Assembly (NCBI RefSeq): GCF_900104535.1
Contig: NZ_LT629710.1
Span: 186,001 to 250,000, forward strand
Source of the DNA: Nakamurella panacisegetis
GTDB taxonomy: Bacteria; Actinomycetota; Actinomycetes; Mycobacteriales; Nakamurellaceae
DNA: 64,000 nucleotides
Reading direction: 5' to 3'
Shown here: piece after piece, positions 9,094-16,655 of the stretch
How the letters are laid out: each line of letters begins with the position of its first letter
Position numbering within the stretch: position 1 is the first letter of the stretch
Notes under the pieces: generated by a model
Database searches by the model: none
What the model was told of the DNA's origin: nothing
Seen by the model: the letters and a program-made list of their open reading frames with translations, nothing else
Translations under genes and position numbers: made by a program

Positions 9094-9136
9094 TCCGAGA
9101 CGAGGAGAACGCCGCAGACGGCTCGCCTGAGGGCCG
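9094..9136 (+). repeat. REP-like 43-bp repeat, subfamily 1, copy B
   Basis: This copy matches copy A at 40 of 43 positions. Two of the changes (AGGAG for GCGAG) remove part of the left hairpin arm, and one is a G-to-C change in the middle. The unit ends right next to the stop codon of the hydrolase gene at 9137. The 59 bp between the copies show no gene. Confidence 0.75.
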
Positions 9137-9922
9137 CTAGACCATCTGGAGGAGGGAGTCGCGGCATACCGCCCACGCGTCGGACCGGACGTCGATGAGC
9201 CCCATGTGATCGACGCCGGGCAGGACCACCAGGCGGGCCGGGTCCCCGGCCAGGACGGCGGCGTCGACGTAGCGCTGGGACTGGGACAGAGGCACGTCCT
9301 CGTCCTGGTCGCCGTGCACGCAGACCACGGCGGCGCCGTCCCCGACATGGGCCAGGGGCGACGAGTGGTGGTACCGCTGCGGGACGGACCCGGCGGCACC
9401 CTGCATCAGGTCGTCGACCGCGCCGTCACCGAGGCGCTCGAGGGACGCGCCGACCAGGTCGAGCACACCGGCCTGGGCGACGGCGCCGATCACCGGGACG
9501 AAGTGCGAGGTGGCGGTGATCGAACCCGCCGTCCCGGATCGCAGCGACCGGCGGTGGGTCAGCCACGCGGCGAGCTGCCCGCCGGCCGAATGCCCAACGG
9601 CGGCAACGCGATCCAGCCGCAGGCGCCCCTCGGCGACGTACTGTCCGGCGGAGGCCAGATGGTCGACGGCACGGGCCACGTCGGCCATGGTCGTCGGCCA
9701 TCCCCCGCCGTCGCCGACCCGCCGGTACTCCACCGCCGCGGCCGCCACACCGAACTTCGCGAGGTCGGCGGCCAGCGGTTCGGCCAGTTCGACTCCGTAC
9801 TTGTTCCGCCAGAATCCGCCGTGCACCACCACCACGACGGGCAGACGGTCCCCGGCGGGCAGGTGCATACGCACGAACTGGCTCGGGTGGGAGCCGTAGC
9901 TGTACTCCTGGACGGTCGTCAT
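9137..9922 (-). CDS. Alpha/beta hydrolase (BD-FAE/kynurenine formamidase-like esterase)
   Basis: The 261-residue protein is a serine esterase of the alpha/beta-hydrolase fold. The oxyanion-hole motif is HGGFW near residue 34, the nucleophile elbow is GHSAGG near residue 110, the acid is likely in HGDQDEDVP and the catalytic His in GVDHMGL near the end. HGGFW plus a short lid suggests the BD-FAE/kynurenine formamidase-like group, but no tryptophan-degradation gene is nearby. It lies 61 bases downstream of rsmE on the same strand. Confidence 0.85.
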   Translation of the reverse strand: MTTVQEYSYGSHPSQFVRMHLPAGDRLPVVVVVHGGFWRNKYGVELAEPLAADLAKFGVAAAAVEYRRVGDGGGWPTTMADVARAVDHLASAGQYVAEGRLRLDRVAAVGHSAGGQLAAWLTHRRSLRSGTAGSITATSHFVPVIGAVAQAGVLDLVGASLERLGDGAVDDLMQGAAGSVPQRYHHSSPLAHVGDGAAVVCVHGDQDEDVPLSQSQRYVDAAVLAGDPARLVVLPGVDHMGLIDVRSDAWAVCRDSLLQMV

Positions 9923-9983
9923 GGCGTGACCATCATCGCGTGCTCGGTCGAAGGGGCGACGACCACCCTGCCGTCAACTGCTC

Positions 9984-10766
9984 TCACGACGATGCGGCCC
10001 GATCGGCCCAGCGGTGGGCCAGCACTCCGAGCGCGCCCAGGGCGACGGCGCCGGCGGTCGAGGTGCGCAGCACCTCGCGACCCAGACGCACCACCTGGGC
10101 GCCGGCTTCACGGAACGCGGCCAGTTCCTCGGGCGACACCCCACCCTCCGGCCCCACGACCAGGACCAGCTCGCCGGACGACGGGAGTACCGCCTCGGTG
10201 ATCGGCACCGACCCCGCCTCGTGCAGGACCAGGGCACCGGCGGCGCCGGAGATCAACGTGGCGACGCCCGCGGTGGAGGCCAACGGAGCGACGACCGGAA
10301 CGGTGGGCCTGCGGGACTGCTTGGCCGCCTCCCGCGCGACGGTCTGCCAGCGCTGCACCCCTTTCACCGTCTTGTCGGCGGTCCATCGGGCAACACAGCG
10401 CGACGCGGACCACGGGACCAGGGCGTCCACCCCGGCTTCCGTGGCCAGGTCCACCGCGAGCTCGCTGCGTTCGCCCTTGGGCAGCGCCTGGACCAGCGTC
10501 ACCGTCACCGCCGGGGGTGCGGTCTGCTCGGTGGCCGAAACGTCGAGTTGCACGCTGGCCCGGTCGACCGCCGTGACGGCGGCGACGGCCAGTGCACCGG
10601 TCCCGTCGGTCAGGACCAGCTCCTCCCCGACCCGCATCCGGCGGACGACCGACGCGTGCCGGCCCTCAGCACCGTCGAGCCGGTACGGCCCCGGGCCCGG
10701 AACGGTCGGGACCAGGAAGAACGGGCGGCTCAGTCCGCTGGTGTCCGGCGGCGGGGCCCCGGTCAC
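9984..10766 (-). CDS. rsmE: 16S rRNA m3U1498 methyltransferase RsmE
   Basis: RsmE is a SPOUT-class enzyme that methylates N3 of U1498 in 16S rRNA with SAM. The C-terminal knot is visible in [17 protein letters not shown] and in [19 protein letters not shown]; the N-terminal PUA-like domain includes [15 protein letters not shown]. At 260 residues it is full length. The stop of dnaJ overlaps its start by four bases, the same order as M. tuberculosis dnaJ2-Rv2372c. Confidence 0.96.
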   Translation of the reverse strand: MTGAPPPDTSGLSRPFFLVPTVPGPGPYRLDGAEGRHASVVRRMRVGEELVLTDGTGALAVAAVTAVDRASVQLDVSATEQTAPPAVTVTLVQALPKGERSELAVDLATEAGVDALVPWSASRCVARWTADKTVKGVQRWQTVAREAAKQSRRPTVPVVAPLASTAGVATLISGAAGALVLHEAGSVPITEAVLPSSGELVLVVGPEGGVSPEELAAFREAGAQVVRLGREVLRTSTAGAVALGALGVLAHRWADRAASS

Positions 10767-11908
10767 CGTCCGGCGAAGGAGTCGCGGATGCGGGAGAACA
10801 GGCCGCCGTGGCCACGGGTGGCCAGCTCCGGCTGTTCCTCGCCGCGCAGGGTGGCGAGCTCCCGCAACAGGTCGGCCTGCCGGCCCTCGACATGGGTCGG
10901 GGTGACGACCTCCAGGTGCACGTGCAGGTGGCCGGAGCCGGTACCGCGCAGCCGGGGCATGCCCTGGTTCCGCAGGGTGATGACCGTCCCGGACTGGGTG
11001 CCGGGCTGGATGTCCAGGTCCTCGACGGCGTGCAGGGTCTGCAGGGCCATCGAGGTGCCCAATGCGGCCGCCGTCATCGGCAGGTGCACGGTGCAGTGCA
11101 GGTCGATGCCGTCGCGGGTGAACTTGTCGTGCTGCAGTTCGCGAACCTCGACGTACAGGTCTCCGGGGGCACCGCCACCCGGACCGACCTCACCCTGGCC
11201 GGACAGCCGGACCCGGATGCCGTCGCCGACGCCGGCCGGGATGTTGGCCCTGACCGTGCGCCGGGTGCGGACCCGGCCGTCACCGTTGCACTGGCGGCAC
11301 GGCTCCGGGATGACCTCGCCGAACCCGCGGCACACCGGGCACGGCCGGGAGGTGATGACCTGGCCGAGCAGCGAGCGCTGGACCTGCTGGATCTCTCCGG
11401 CACCCTTGCAGGTGTCGCAGGTCTCCGGGTGGGTGCCCTCGGCGCAGCCGGACCCGTGGCACACCGAGCACAGGGTCGCCGTGTCGACGGCCAGATCCTT
11501 GGCCACCCCGGTCGCGCACTCCTCCAGCGTGAGCTCGACCGGGATCAGCGCGTCGTCGCCCTGACGGACCCGGGAGCGGGGACCGCGCGAACGCTGTCCG
11601 CCACCGCCGAAGAAGGCGTCCATGATGTCGCCGAGCCCGACCCCGGCGCCCCCGAAGGGGTCACTCATGCCTCCGCCACCGCCACCACCGGGCGACAGTG
11701 GATCCCCGCCGAGGTCGACGATCTGGCGTTTCGCCGGGTCGGACAGCACCTCGTAGACGGCGGTGACCTCCTTGAACCGCTGCTGGGCGGCCGCGTCCGG
11801 GTTGACGTCGGGATGCAGCTCGCGTGCGAGCTTGCGGTAGGCCCGCTTGATCTCGTCGGCCGACGCGTTCTTGGCCACGCCGAGCAGGCCGTAATAGTCC
11901 CGTGCCAC
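10763..11908 (-). CDS. dnaJ: Chaperone DnaJ (DnaJ2 type)
   Basis: This is the Hsp40 co-chaperone of DnaK. The 381-residue protein has a J domain with HPD (residues 31-33), a Gly/Phe-rich linker with PFGGAGVG, four zinc repeats ([32 protein letters not shown]) and the C-terminal substrate domains. I chose the GTG at 11908 because AGGAG lies eight bases upstream and [11 protein letters not shown] matches the usual N-terminus; an in-frame start at 11944 would add 12 non-homologous residues. It follows hrcA, so heat-shock control through the upstream CIRCE-like site is likely. Overlaps rsmE by four bases. Confidence 0.96.
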   Translation of the reverse strand: MARDYYGLLGVAKNASADEIKRAYRKLARELHPDVNPDAAAQQRFKEVTAVYEVLSDPAKRQIVDLGGDPLSPGGGGGGGMSDPFGGAGVGLGDIMDAFFGGGGQRSRGPRSRVRQGDDALIPVELTLEECATGVAKDLAVDTATLCSVCHGSGCAEGTHPETCDTCKGAGEIQQVQRSLLGQVITSRPCPVCRGFGEVIPEPCRQCNGDGRVRTRRTVRANIPAGVGDGIRVRLSGQGEVGPGGGAPGDLYVEVRELQHDKFTRDGIDLHCTVHLPMTAAALGTSMALQTLHAVEDLDIQPGTQSGTVITLRNQGMPRLRGTGSGHLHVHLEVVTPTHVEGRQADLLRELATLRGEEQPELATRGHGGLFSRIRDSFAGR

Positions 11909-11937
11909 CTGGTGAACTCCTGTTTCGCTGTTCTGAC

Positions 11938-11960
11938 GGGCCACCCGAACGGGGTGGCCC
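11938..11960 (-). other. Hairpin between hrcA and dnaJ
   Basis: Perfect 9-bp arms (GGGCCACCC / GGGTGGCCC) with a 5-base loop form a strong stem 30 bases before the dnaJ start. No T-run follows on the minus strand, so it may be an RNA processing or attenuation element rather than a full terminator. Confidence 0.55.
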
Positions 11961-12020
11961 GGTACTTGCCTCTCGCACGACTATCCCCGTGACCGGGGCG
12001 TCGTGCGGTCGGGCCTTCGT

Positions 12021-13043
12021 CTATCGGCCGGCGACGATCTCGCCGACATATCTGGCCACCGCTCGCACGGCGGCCATCGTTCCTGGGTAGTCCATCCGAG
12101 TCGGGCCGACCACGGCCAACCCGCCCATCAGCATGTCGCCGCGGCCGTAGCCGGCCGACACGAGCGCCGAGGTCGACAGGTTGGCGTCGTCGTTCTCCTG
12201 TCCGATCGAGACGATCATCGCGTCCGGCGACTCGAGCACGGCCAGCAGCTTCAACAGCGTGACCTGCTCGTCCAGGGCTTCCAGGACGCCGCGCAGGCTG
12301 CCCGGCTGGTCAGCCCAGGCGCCCGTCGCGTGAGACGTCCCGGAGAGCACCAGCCGGCCCTCGGGATGCTCGACCAACGCCTCCAGCAGAGCCGCCACCG
12401 CGGTGGTGGCCGCCGGCTTCACGGACGGGTCGGCCCGCTCGACGACATCGCGCAGCCCGTCGGCCGCATCGGCGAACCGCCGGCCGGTGATGGCCCCGCC
12501 GAGCAGACCCTTGAGCACCGACACGGTGTCGTCGGTGATCTCCTGATCGACCTCGACCACCCGCTGCTCGACCCGGCCGGTGTCGGTGATGACGACCAGC
12601 AGCAACCGGTTTGTCCCGAGGGCCACGATCTCGACGTGCCGGACCACGGACCTGGTCAGGTTCGGGTACTGGACGACCGCGACCTGCCGGGTCAACTGGG
12701 CCAGCAGGCGAACCGACCGGCGCAGCACGTCGTCCAGGTCGACCCCGGCCGACAGGAAGCCCTGGATCGCCTTTCGCTCACCCATCGACAGGGGCTTGAC
12801 CTGCGACAACCGATCGACGAAGAGCCGATAGCCCTTGTCCGTCGGGATTCGGCCGGCCGATGTGTGGGGCTGGGCGATGTAGCCCTCGTCCTCCAGAACG
12901 GCCATGTCGTTGCGAATGGTGGCGGGCGAGACCCGAAGATGGTGCCGGTCGACCAGCGCCTTCGACCCGACCGGCTCGTGGGTGGCGACGTAGTCGGCGA
13001 CGATGGCGCGCAACACCTCGAATCGCCTGTCCTCGGCGGACAT
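12021..13043 (-). CDS. hrcA: Heat-inducible transcription repressor HrcA
   Basis: HrcA represses chaperone genes by binding CIRCE operators and is reactivated by GroE. The 340-residue protein begins with a winged-helix domain ([34 protein letters not shown], here split over positions 5-38; key bases of recognition in [13 protein letters not shown]) and continues with the GAF-like HrcA dimerisation domain. The motif [15 protein letters not shown] is characteristic. It is the first gene of the leftward chaperone and ribosome-maturation block, and a CIRCE-like site lies 39 bases upstream. Confidence 0.97.
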   Translation of the reverse strand: MSAEDRRFEVLRAIVADYVATHEPVGSKALVDRHHLRVSPATIRNDMAVLEDEGYIAQPHTSAGRIPTDKGYRLFVDRLSQVKPLSMGERKAIQGFLSAGVDLDDVLRRSVRLLAQLTRQVAVVQYPNLTRSVVRHVEIVALGTNRLLLVVITDTGRVEQRVVEVDQEITDDTVSVLKGLLGGAITGRRFADAADGLRDVVERADPSVKPAATTAVAALLEALVEHPEGRLVLSGTSHATGAWADQPGSLRGVLEALDEQVTLLKLLAVLESPDAMIVSIGQENDDANLSTSALVSAGYGRGDMLMGGLAVVGPTRMDYPGTMAAVRAVARYVGEIVAGR

Positions 13044-13081
13044 CCGTCACCTCCCTGCATCGTCCCTCGTGGGCGCGGGAA

Positions 13082-13108
13082 TTGGCACTCTCCGCGCTCG
13101 TCTGCCAA
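13082..13108 (-). promoter_or_regulatory. CIRCE-like HrcA operator
   Basis: TTGGCACTC, nine bases, then GTCTGCCAA matches the CIRCE consensus TTAGCACTC-N9-GAGTGCTAA in spacing and in most positions. Two positions of the right arm are not complementary to the left. Its place directly before hrcA makes autoregulation the natural reading. Confidence 0.75.
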
Positions 13109-13248
13109 GTGTAAGCGCCGCGCACCCCCGGCTGCGGGCACGGGAAATCCGTCGGGAGCCGACCACCGACCGCTACCCTTGGTCGGTCCGGTCTTCACCC
13201 GCCTGTCGCCGCGCCCCGCCGATCGTCAACGCCACAAGGAACACAACC

Positions 13249-13584
13249 ATGATCTTCAAGGACGTCCGTGACGGTCGCCCCTACCCGGATCACGGTTTCT
13301 CGATGCGGGACTGGGCGAAGATCCCGCCTCGACAGATCCGCTTGGACGAGTTGGTCACCACCAAACGCGAGCTTCGCCTGGACACCCTGCTGGACGAGGA
13401 TTCGACGTTCTACGGCGACCTGTTCCCGCACGCCGTGTACTGGGCCGGGGAGGTCTTCCTCGAGGACGGACTGCACCGCGCGCTGAGGGCGGCGCTGCAG
13501 CAGCGGACCGTCATCCACGTCCGGGTGCTCAACCTGGACGACCTGCGCGGCACCTCCATGGGCGCCACCGCCGACCCCCGCTGA
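13249..13584 (+). CDS. Conserved small actinobacterial protein (sometimes labelled VapB-like)
   Basis: The 111-residue product (MIFKDVRDGRPYPDHG at the N-terminus, LHRALRAALQQRTVIHVRVL at the C-terminus) belongs to a family that I recall as common in actinobacteria and sometimes annotated automatically as a VapB-type antitoxin. I see no ribbon-helix-helix or AbrB motif that I can name and no toxin gene beside it, so the antitoxin label should be treated as weak. The ATG at 13249 has AAGGA eight bases upstream; the reading frame is open further upstream but lacks any homologous sequence. It is transcribed divergently from hrcA. Confidence 0.8.
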   Translation: MIFKDVRDGRPYPDHGFSMRDWAKIPPRQIRLDELVTTKRELRLDTLLDEDSTFYGDLFPHAVYWAGEVFLEDGLHRALRAALQQRTVIHVRVLNLDDLRGTSMGATADPR

Positions 13585-13650
13585 GCCTCCGCCTGCACCG
13601 AACTGGCGTCGGCATCGACCGTCGCGCCCCGCCCCGCCCCCCGTTCCTCG

Positions 13651-13730
13651 GCGTGGATCAACTTCGCAGGCATGGACGAAGATGTTCACTCTCGTCACGC
13701 TGGTCCCAAACCGGCGAAGATGATCCACGC
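13651..13730. repeat. 80-bp intergenic element with 17-bp terminal inverted repeats
   Basis: The left end GCGTGGATCAACTTCGC and the right end GCGAAGATGATCCACGC are inverted repeats with a single mismatch. The 46-bp interior carries no gene. The element lies between convergent genes (the small protein at 13249 and hemW), the usual place for palindromic intergenic repeats or MITE-like elements. No flanking target duplication is evident to me. Confidence 0.6.
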
Positions 13731-13758
13731 GGCACGACGAAACACGCCGGCGGCGACC

Positions 13759-14985
13759 TCAGTCGAGCAGGCGGATGGCGATTCCGTCGGCCAGCAGCCG
13801 GCCGCGCTGGGTCAGCACCGCGGTGCCGACGGCCAGGGTTACCGGATCGAGCAGTCCCTCGACGGCCGCGGCGGCGGCCTCGGCCCGGCCGGCGTCGGTC
13901 AGCCGGCGCAGCGGCAGACCCTCGCGCAGCCGCAGGCGGAGCAGGATGTCCTCCGTGCGGCGGGCCTCGTCATCGAGCACCTCGCGGGCATAGCCGGGGG
14001 ACCGCCCCTGCTGGAGCGCGGTGGCGTACGCGTGCGGGTGCTTGACGTTCCACCAGCGCACCCCGCCGACGTGCGAGTGGGCGCCGGGTCCGATCCCCCA
14101 CCAGTCGTCACCCCGCCAGTAGGCGAGGTTGTGGCGGCAGCGGGCTGCGTCGTCAGCCGCCCAGTTCGAGACCTCGTACCAGGCGAGACCGGCATCGGTC
14201 AGCATGCGGTCGGCGATCAGGTACCGGTCGGCCAGCACGTCCTCGGCCGGCATCGGCAGGCGTCCGGTCCGCACCGCCCTGGCCATGCGCGTGCCGGGTT
14301 CCACGATGAGCGAATAGGCCGAGACATGGTCGACGCCGGCGCCGATGGCCGCGCTCAGCGAGTCGGCGAACTGCTGGTCCGTCTCGCCCGGGGTGCCGTA
14401 GATCAGGTCGAGGTTGACGTGCTCGAAACCGGCCTGTCGAGCCCAGCCCACCACTTCCAGCGGCCGGCCCGGCGTGTGGGTCCGTTCGAGCGCGCGCAGT
14501 ACGCCGGGGTCGGTGGACTGCATCCCGAGGGACAGCCGGGTGTACCCGGCGGCCCGCAGTCCGGCCAGCAGGGCGGGATCGGTCGATTCCGGGTTCGCCT
14601 CGGTGGTCACCTCAGCGTCCGGGGTCAGCCCGAGCACCGCGTCGACCCGGGCCAGCAGCCCGCCCAGACGGGCCGCTCCCATCAACGATGGGGTGCCGCC
14701 GCCGACGAACACGGTGGACACGGCACGCTGGTCACCGTGAGCCCGCAGCACACGCGCGGCCAGGTCGATCTCGGCCAGCGCGGCGTCGTACCAGGAGTCC
14801 GGGGAGGCCGAGCTGCCGAGCTCACCGGCCGTATAGGTGTTGAAATCGCAGTAGCCGCAGCGGGTCGCGCAGAACGGCACGTGCAGATAGATCGACAGGG
14901 CGCGGTGGGCGGATCCGAGGTACGCCTGCTCCGGAAGAGAGCCGTCGGCTGGTACCGGGTCGCCCTCGGGCAGGGTGGAGGGCAC
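13759..14985 (-). CDS. hemW: Radical SAM protein HemW (heme chaperone)
   Basis: HemW is the HemN-like radical SAM protein now regarded as a heme chaperone rather than an oxygen-independent coproporphyrinogen oxidase. The cluster motif CATRCGYCDF (CxxxCxxC) is near residue 40, followed by FVGGGTPSL and a C-terminal HemN domain. The start is the GTG at 14985; the frame stays open upstream to 15129, but that part shows no similarity. The window has a complete coproporphyrin heme pathway elsewhere, which fits a chaperone rather than a biosynthetic role. Same neighbourhood as Rv2388c. Confidence 0.93.
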   Translation of the reverse strand: MPSTLPEGDPVPADGSLPEQAYLGSAHRALSIYLHVPFCATRCGYCDFNTYTAGELGSSASPDSWYDAALAEIDLAARVLRAHGDQRAVSTVFVGGGTPSLMGAARLGGLLARVDAVLGLTPDAEVTTEANPESTDPALLAGLRAAGYTRLSLGMQSTDPGVLRALERTHTPGRPLEVVGWARQAGFEHVNLDLIYGTPGETDQQFADSLSAAIGAGVDHVSAYSLIVEPGTRMARAVRTGRLPMPAEDVLADRYLIADRMLTDAGLAWYEVSNWAADDAARCRHNLAYWRGDDWWGIGPGAHSHVGGVRWWNVKHPHAYATALQQGRSPGYAREVLDDEARRTEDILLRLRLREGLPLRRLTDAGRAEAAAAAVEGLLDPVTLAVGTAVLTQRGRLLADGIAIRLLD

Positions 14986-15065
14986 CCGACCATCCTGCCC
15001 GAGCGACCGGCCTCGCCGTACCAACGGCCGTTCGGCAGGCACCCGACCCGCTTGCGCCGAGCGGA

Positions 15066-15161
15066 TCAGTGCCAGATCGAGTAGGCCACGGCGACGGCCA
15101 GCAGGGCCAGCAGGGCGATCGACATCCACCGCCGGCTGACGGCGGGCAGCGGGCGGTTCAT
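15066..15161 (-). CDS. 31-residue single-pass membrane microprotein
   Basis: The predicted peptide is MNRPLPAVSRRW followed by MSIALLALLAVAVAYSIWH. It has a basic N-terminus (three Arg) and one hydrophobic helix of about 15-17 residues, as in small membrane regulators. Its ATG overlaps the TGA of the upstream membrane-protein gene in an ATGA junction (15158-15161), which argues that it is translated by coupling rather than being a chance reading frame. No family is recognised. It lies between that gene and hemW on the same strand. Confidence 0.55.
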   Translation of the reverse strand: MNRPLPAVSRRWMSIALLALLAVAVAYSIWH

Positions 15162-15424
15162 CGGGTCGGCTCGGCGGTATCGGTGACGCTCAGCACCGGA
15201 CCGGAACCGTCATGACGGGCGATCGCGGCCGCGGCCGCCAGGCGCATCTCCCGACGGGTGCGCGGCCAGACCAGCCGCTCCACGATCCGGTCGATCCCGC
15301 CGGCGACCAGCCAGACCAGCGGAACCAGGACGACGAGCAGCACCGGGACCTGGACCCAGTAGGACTGCCCGGCGATCCAGGACTCGACCGCGTCGACCCC
15401 GTCGAGTACGTCTTTCCAGCTCAC
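15158..15424 (-). CDS. Small single-pass membrane protein
   Basis: The 88-residue protein has one transmembrane segment (about residues 22-46, VQVPVLLVVLVPLVWLVAGG) followed by a basic stretch IVERLVWPRTRREMRLAAAAA and a Thr-rich tail. I do not recognise the family. The start is the ATG at 15424. It lies between the heme-degrading enzyme gene and the 31-residue peptide, and its stop codon overlaps the start of the latter. Confidence 0.7.
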   Translation of the reverse strand: MSWKDVLDGVDAVESWIAGQSYWVQVPVLLVVLVPLVWLVAGGIDRIVERLVWPRTRREMRLAAAAAIARHDGSGPVLSVTDTAEPTR

Positions 15425-15485
15425 GGATCCACCCTGTCACACCCAACCCGGGCGCCGACGCTCCGAGGCCGGCATGTGCCTGCGG

Positions 15486-15800
15486 TCACGCGGTGGTGCG
15501 GGAGACGACCTCGAACTCCAGCAGCGTCGCACCGGTGGCCACCGACGGCCGGGCGGCACCGGGCCCAGGGCCGGCGTGCGCACCCTGCGCCCGAGTGGCG
15601 GCCCAGGCCTGATAGTCCTCTTCGCTGGCCCAGCGGGTGTAAACGAAGTACCGGGTCTCCCCGGCCGTCGGTCGCAGCAGGCAGAACTCCTCGAAACCGG
15701 GCGAACCGTCGACCGCGCCGAGCCGGGCCGCGAACCGCTGCTCCAGCTCTGGTCCGGACCCGTCGGGAATGGTGATGGCGTTGATCTTCACGACTGACAT
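15486..15800 (-). CDS. mhuD: MhuD-type heme-degrading monooxygenase
   Basis: The 104-residue protein is an antibiotic-biosynthesis-monooxygenase fold enzyme closely resembling mycobacterial MhuD (Rv3592), which opens heme to mycobilin and releases iron without CO. The N-terminus SVVKINAI, the SPGFEEF block, LLRP..GE.RYFV and the end ATGATLLEFEVV all match the MhuD pattern as I remember it. The key residues fall at the same numbers: Asn7, Trp66 and the heme ligand His75. It sits near hemW and in the same window as the whole heme pathway, so synthesis and turnover are encoded close together here. Confidence 0.85.
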   Translation of the reverse strand: MSVVKINAITIPDGSGPELEQRFAARLGAVDGSPGFEEFCLLRPTAGETRYFVYTRWASEEDYQAWAATRAQGAHAGPGPGAARPSVATGATLLEFEVVSRTTA

Positions 15801-15831
15801 TCACTCAGCGTAGAGCGCTCGCCACCTGCGT

Positions 15832-16560
15832 TCAGCCGCTCAGCAGGGTGGTGATCAACATCCGGTCGATGGTGGTGAAGAACCGCACGACGCGCGGCGC
15901 GGCGGCGAGGAGCAAGGCACCGGCCACGGCCAACAGCAGCATGCGCGGCCAGGTGTCGACGAAGTAGTTCGGCCACCACTGCATGCCACGGTGGAGAGAA
16001 CCGTCGGCGGCCGACTGGTACGGCAGGTAGCGCTGCCACAGTCCGTTGGTGATGGCCCCCAGACCGGCCGAATAGAACGCCACCGCGAAGGCGAAGGTCA
16101 CCGGAGCGAGGAGGATCTTGATGCAGTGATAGGTCACGGCGCGCCAGCACCCGGGATCGCGCAGGATCGAGGTGAGCGCGCCGATCGGGCCGGGCCGACG
16201 GCGGCGGATCGGAACCGGACGCACCGACGGCAGGTCCAGCAGGGCCGCGGCCAGGACCCGCTGGAGATGCCCGCCGGCCCGCGCGATCAGCAGGGCCAGA
16301 GCCAGAATGGGCACCCCGACGTAGATGACGGTCAAGCTCACCCCGAGCGCGATCATCGTGACCGACAGCACGAAGAAAGTGATGGCCGGCGCGAGATCGA
16401 CGACGGCGTAGAGGGCCTCGGCCCAGGTGGCCGGGCTGAACACCCCAGCGGATCGGCGCACGCGGCTCGTCCTCGGCGGGTCGGTCGGTGGCGCAGCAGC
16501 GGCGCCGAACCAGTCGACGGAACTCAGTTCGTCTCGGTCTTGGATCGTCGGTGTATTCAC
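15832..16560 (-). CDS. Sensor-domain-like multipass membrane protein
   Basis: The 242-residue protein has about four membrane helices in two pairs (about residues 60-105 and 150-185, plus one near 210-230) joined by a basic loop VRPVPIRRRRPGPIGAL. This resembles the membrane sensor domain (pfam13796-like) found at the N-terminus of many actinobacterial histidine kinases, but no kinase or DNA-binding part is attached. I placed the start at the GTG beginning VNTPTIQDRDE (16560), with AGGA ten bases upstream; the frame is open to 16614. Function unknown. Confidence 0.7.
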   Translation of the reverse strand: MNTPTIQDRDELSSVDWFGAAAAPPTDPPRTSRVRRSAGVFSPATWAEALYAVVDLAPAITFFVLSVTMIALGVSLTVIYVGVPILALALLIARAGGHLQRVLAAALLDLPSVRPVPIRRRRPGPIGALTSILRDPGCWRAVTYHCIKILLAPVTFAFAVAFYSAGLGAITNGLWQRYLPYQSAADGSLHRGMQWWPNYFVDTWPRMLLLAVAGALLLAAAPRVVRFFTTIDRMLITTLLSG

Positions 16561-16655
16561 GACGTCGATCCTGCTGCACGGGCGACGGCGCCCGGAAGGG
16601 CCCTGGACCGCCAACCCATGGGGGCCCAGGCCCCGTGAACCCGAGGGGCGGTCGC

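Noticed and set aside
8992..9136. Two spaced repeats considered as a CRISPR remnant
   Set aside because: Only two copies, imperfect, with a 59-bp spacer, and a related pair exists elsewhere without cas genes; a REP-like explanation fits better.
13249..13584. A toxin-antitoxin module based on the VapB-like label
   Set aside because: No PIN-domain or other toxin gene is adjacent on either side, and the protein lacks a recognisable antitoxin DNA-binding motif.
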